DNA from: Bacteroides sp. UBA939
GTDB taxonomy: Bacteria > Bacteroidota > Bacteroidia > Bacteroidales > Bacteroidaceae
NCBI RefSeq assembly: GCF_002293435.1
Contig: NZ_DBDF01000197.1
Coordinates: 1 to 13,924 of the forward strand
Direction of reading: 5' to 3'
DNA: 13,924 nucleotides
The notes under the pieces are model-generated. The model worked only from the letters and a program-made list of their open reading frames with translations, did no database searches and had not been told where the DNA came from. Below, piece by piece: positions 13,838 through 13,924 of the stretch. Each line of letters opens with the position of its first letter. Within the stretch, counting starts at the first letter, position 1. A program made the position numbers and the translations under genes.

Positions 13838-13924
13838 CAACTACTTACAGGTAACAAGTCAACTACTTACAGGTAACAAGTGATCTACTTACAGGTAGTT
13901 AGTGATCTACTTATAGATAGTTAG
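13838..13924. repeat. 22-bp direct tandem repeat array, truncated by window end
   Basis: Four head-to-tail units occupy 13838-13859, 13860-13881, 13882-13903 and 13904-13924 (21 bases visible). Units 1 and 2 are identical and contain CTACTTACAGGTAACAAGT. Unit 3 changes the ends (GATCTACTTACAGGTAG) and unit 4 differs further (CTTATAGATAG). A core CTACTTAnAGnTA is kept throughout. There are no spacers, so it is not CRISPR. Each unit holds a small dyad: ACTT/AAGT in units 1-2, CTAC/GTAG in unit 3. Confidence 0.85.

Larger units (their letters stand above)
13604..13924. other. Gene-free, repeat-rich right end
   Basis: I see no convincing gene in these 321 bases. The only frames run straight through inverted and tandem repeats and have no family-like features. 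From left to right the region holds a terminator hairpin, a long GC-capped inverted repeat, about 115 bases of unstructured AG-rich sequence and a 22-bp tandem repeat array cut by the window edge. GGAAATATCGAA (13712-13723) and GGAATATCGAA (about 13755-13765) are near-duplicates and hint at older internal duplication. Confidence 0.7.

Noticed and set aside
13513..13857. 114-residue minus-strand frame with hydrophobic stretches
   Set aside because: It overlaps the end of the 546-residue gene, the terminator and the inverted repeat; the hydrophobic look follows from AT-rich sequence.
13679..13876. Small 65-residue gene on the + strand
   Set aside because: It runs through the inverted repeat and two tandem repeat units and has no family-like sequence; more likely a chance frame.
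13838..13924. CRISPR array
   Set aside because: The 22-base units are directly adjacent, with no variable spacers between them and no cas genes in the window.

Overview
The window looks like chromosomal DNA from a Bacteroides-type member of the Bacteroidota. Three signs support this. Promoter-like elements have the form TAnnTTTG instead of a sigma70 -10 box. Strong Shine-Dalgarno sequences are mostly absent. The gene families match: a FtnA-type ferritin, an SDR-type threonine dehydrogenase and a Bacteroides-style small lipoprotein. The genus is inferred from these features, because no database search was possible. Nearly all of the window is ordinary core metabolism, and the two ends carry the unusual DNA.

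Region 1 (about 90-6250, + strand) is one tightly packed run: hisH-hisA-hisF-hisIE, then ftsE, lysC and lysA. The internal gaps are 6 to 52 bases, so it could be one long transcript starting from a promoter near 94-121. The his genes cover the middle of histidine synthesis: PR-ATP/PR-AMP processing, ProFAR isomerisation and imidazole-glycerol-phosphate synthase. LysC and LysA are the first and last enzymes of the diaminopimelate/lysine route. The ATPase gene ftsE sits between them without its membrane partner ftsX.

Region 2 (6251-6890) is a single ferritin gene with its own candidate promoter, which contains a perfect 12-bp palindrome. It ends in a strong intrinsic terminator placed between convergent genes.

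Region 3 (6900-9189) is a divergent pair, kbl (-) and an SDR-type L-threonine 3-dehydrogenase gene (+). Together they encode the two-step conversion of threonine to glycine and acetyl-CoA. The 145-base spacer has a clear promoter -7 box facing the dehydrogenase.

Region 4 (9208-11856, + strand) holds a lipoprotein of unknown function (DUF4348-like), murB (peptidoglycan precursor synthesis) and a PhnP-like metallo-beta-lactamase-fold hydrolase. They are closely spaced and probably co-transcribed with the dehydrogenase.

Region 5 (11857-13603) is a 546-residue membrane-anchored protein of unknown function. It has the best promoter in the window, with a 21-bp dyad over the -33 box, and is followed by a hairpin terminator.

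Region 6 (13604-13924) has no convincing gene. It holds the terminator, a long GC-capped inverted repeat and, at the very end, a run of four 22-bp tandem repeats that is cut off by the window edge. I see no phage, transposase, CRISPR, toxin-antitoxin or defence genes. The repeat-rich right end is the most plausible place for something undescribed.
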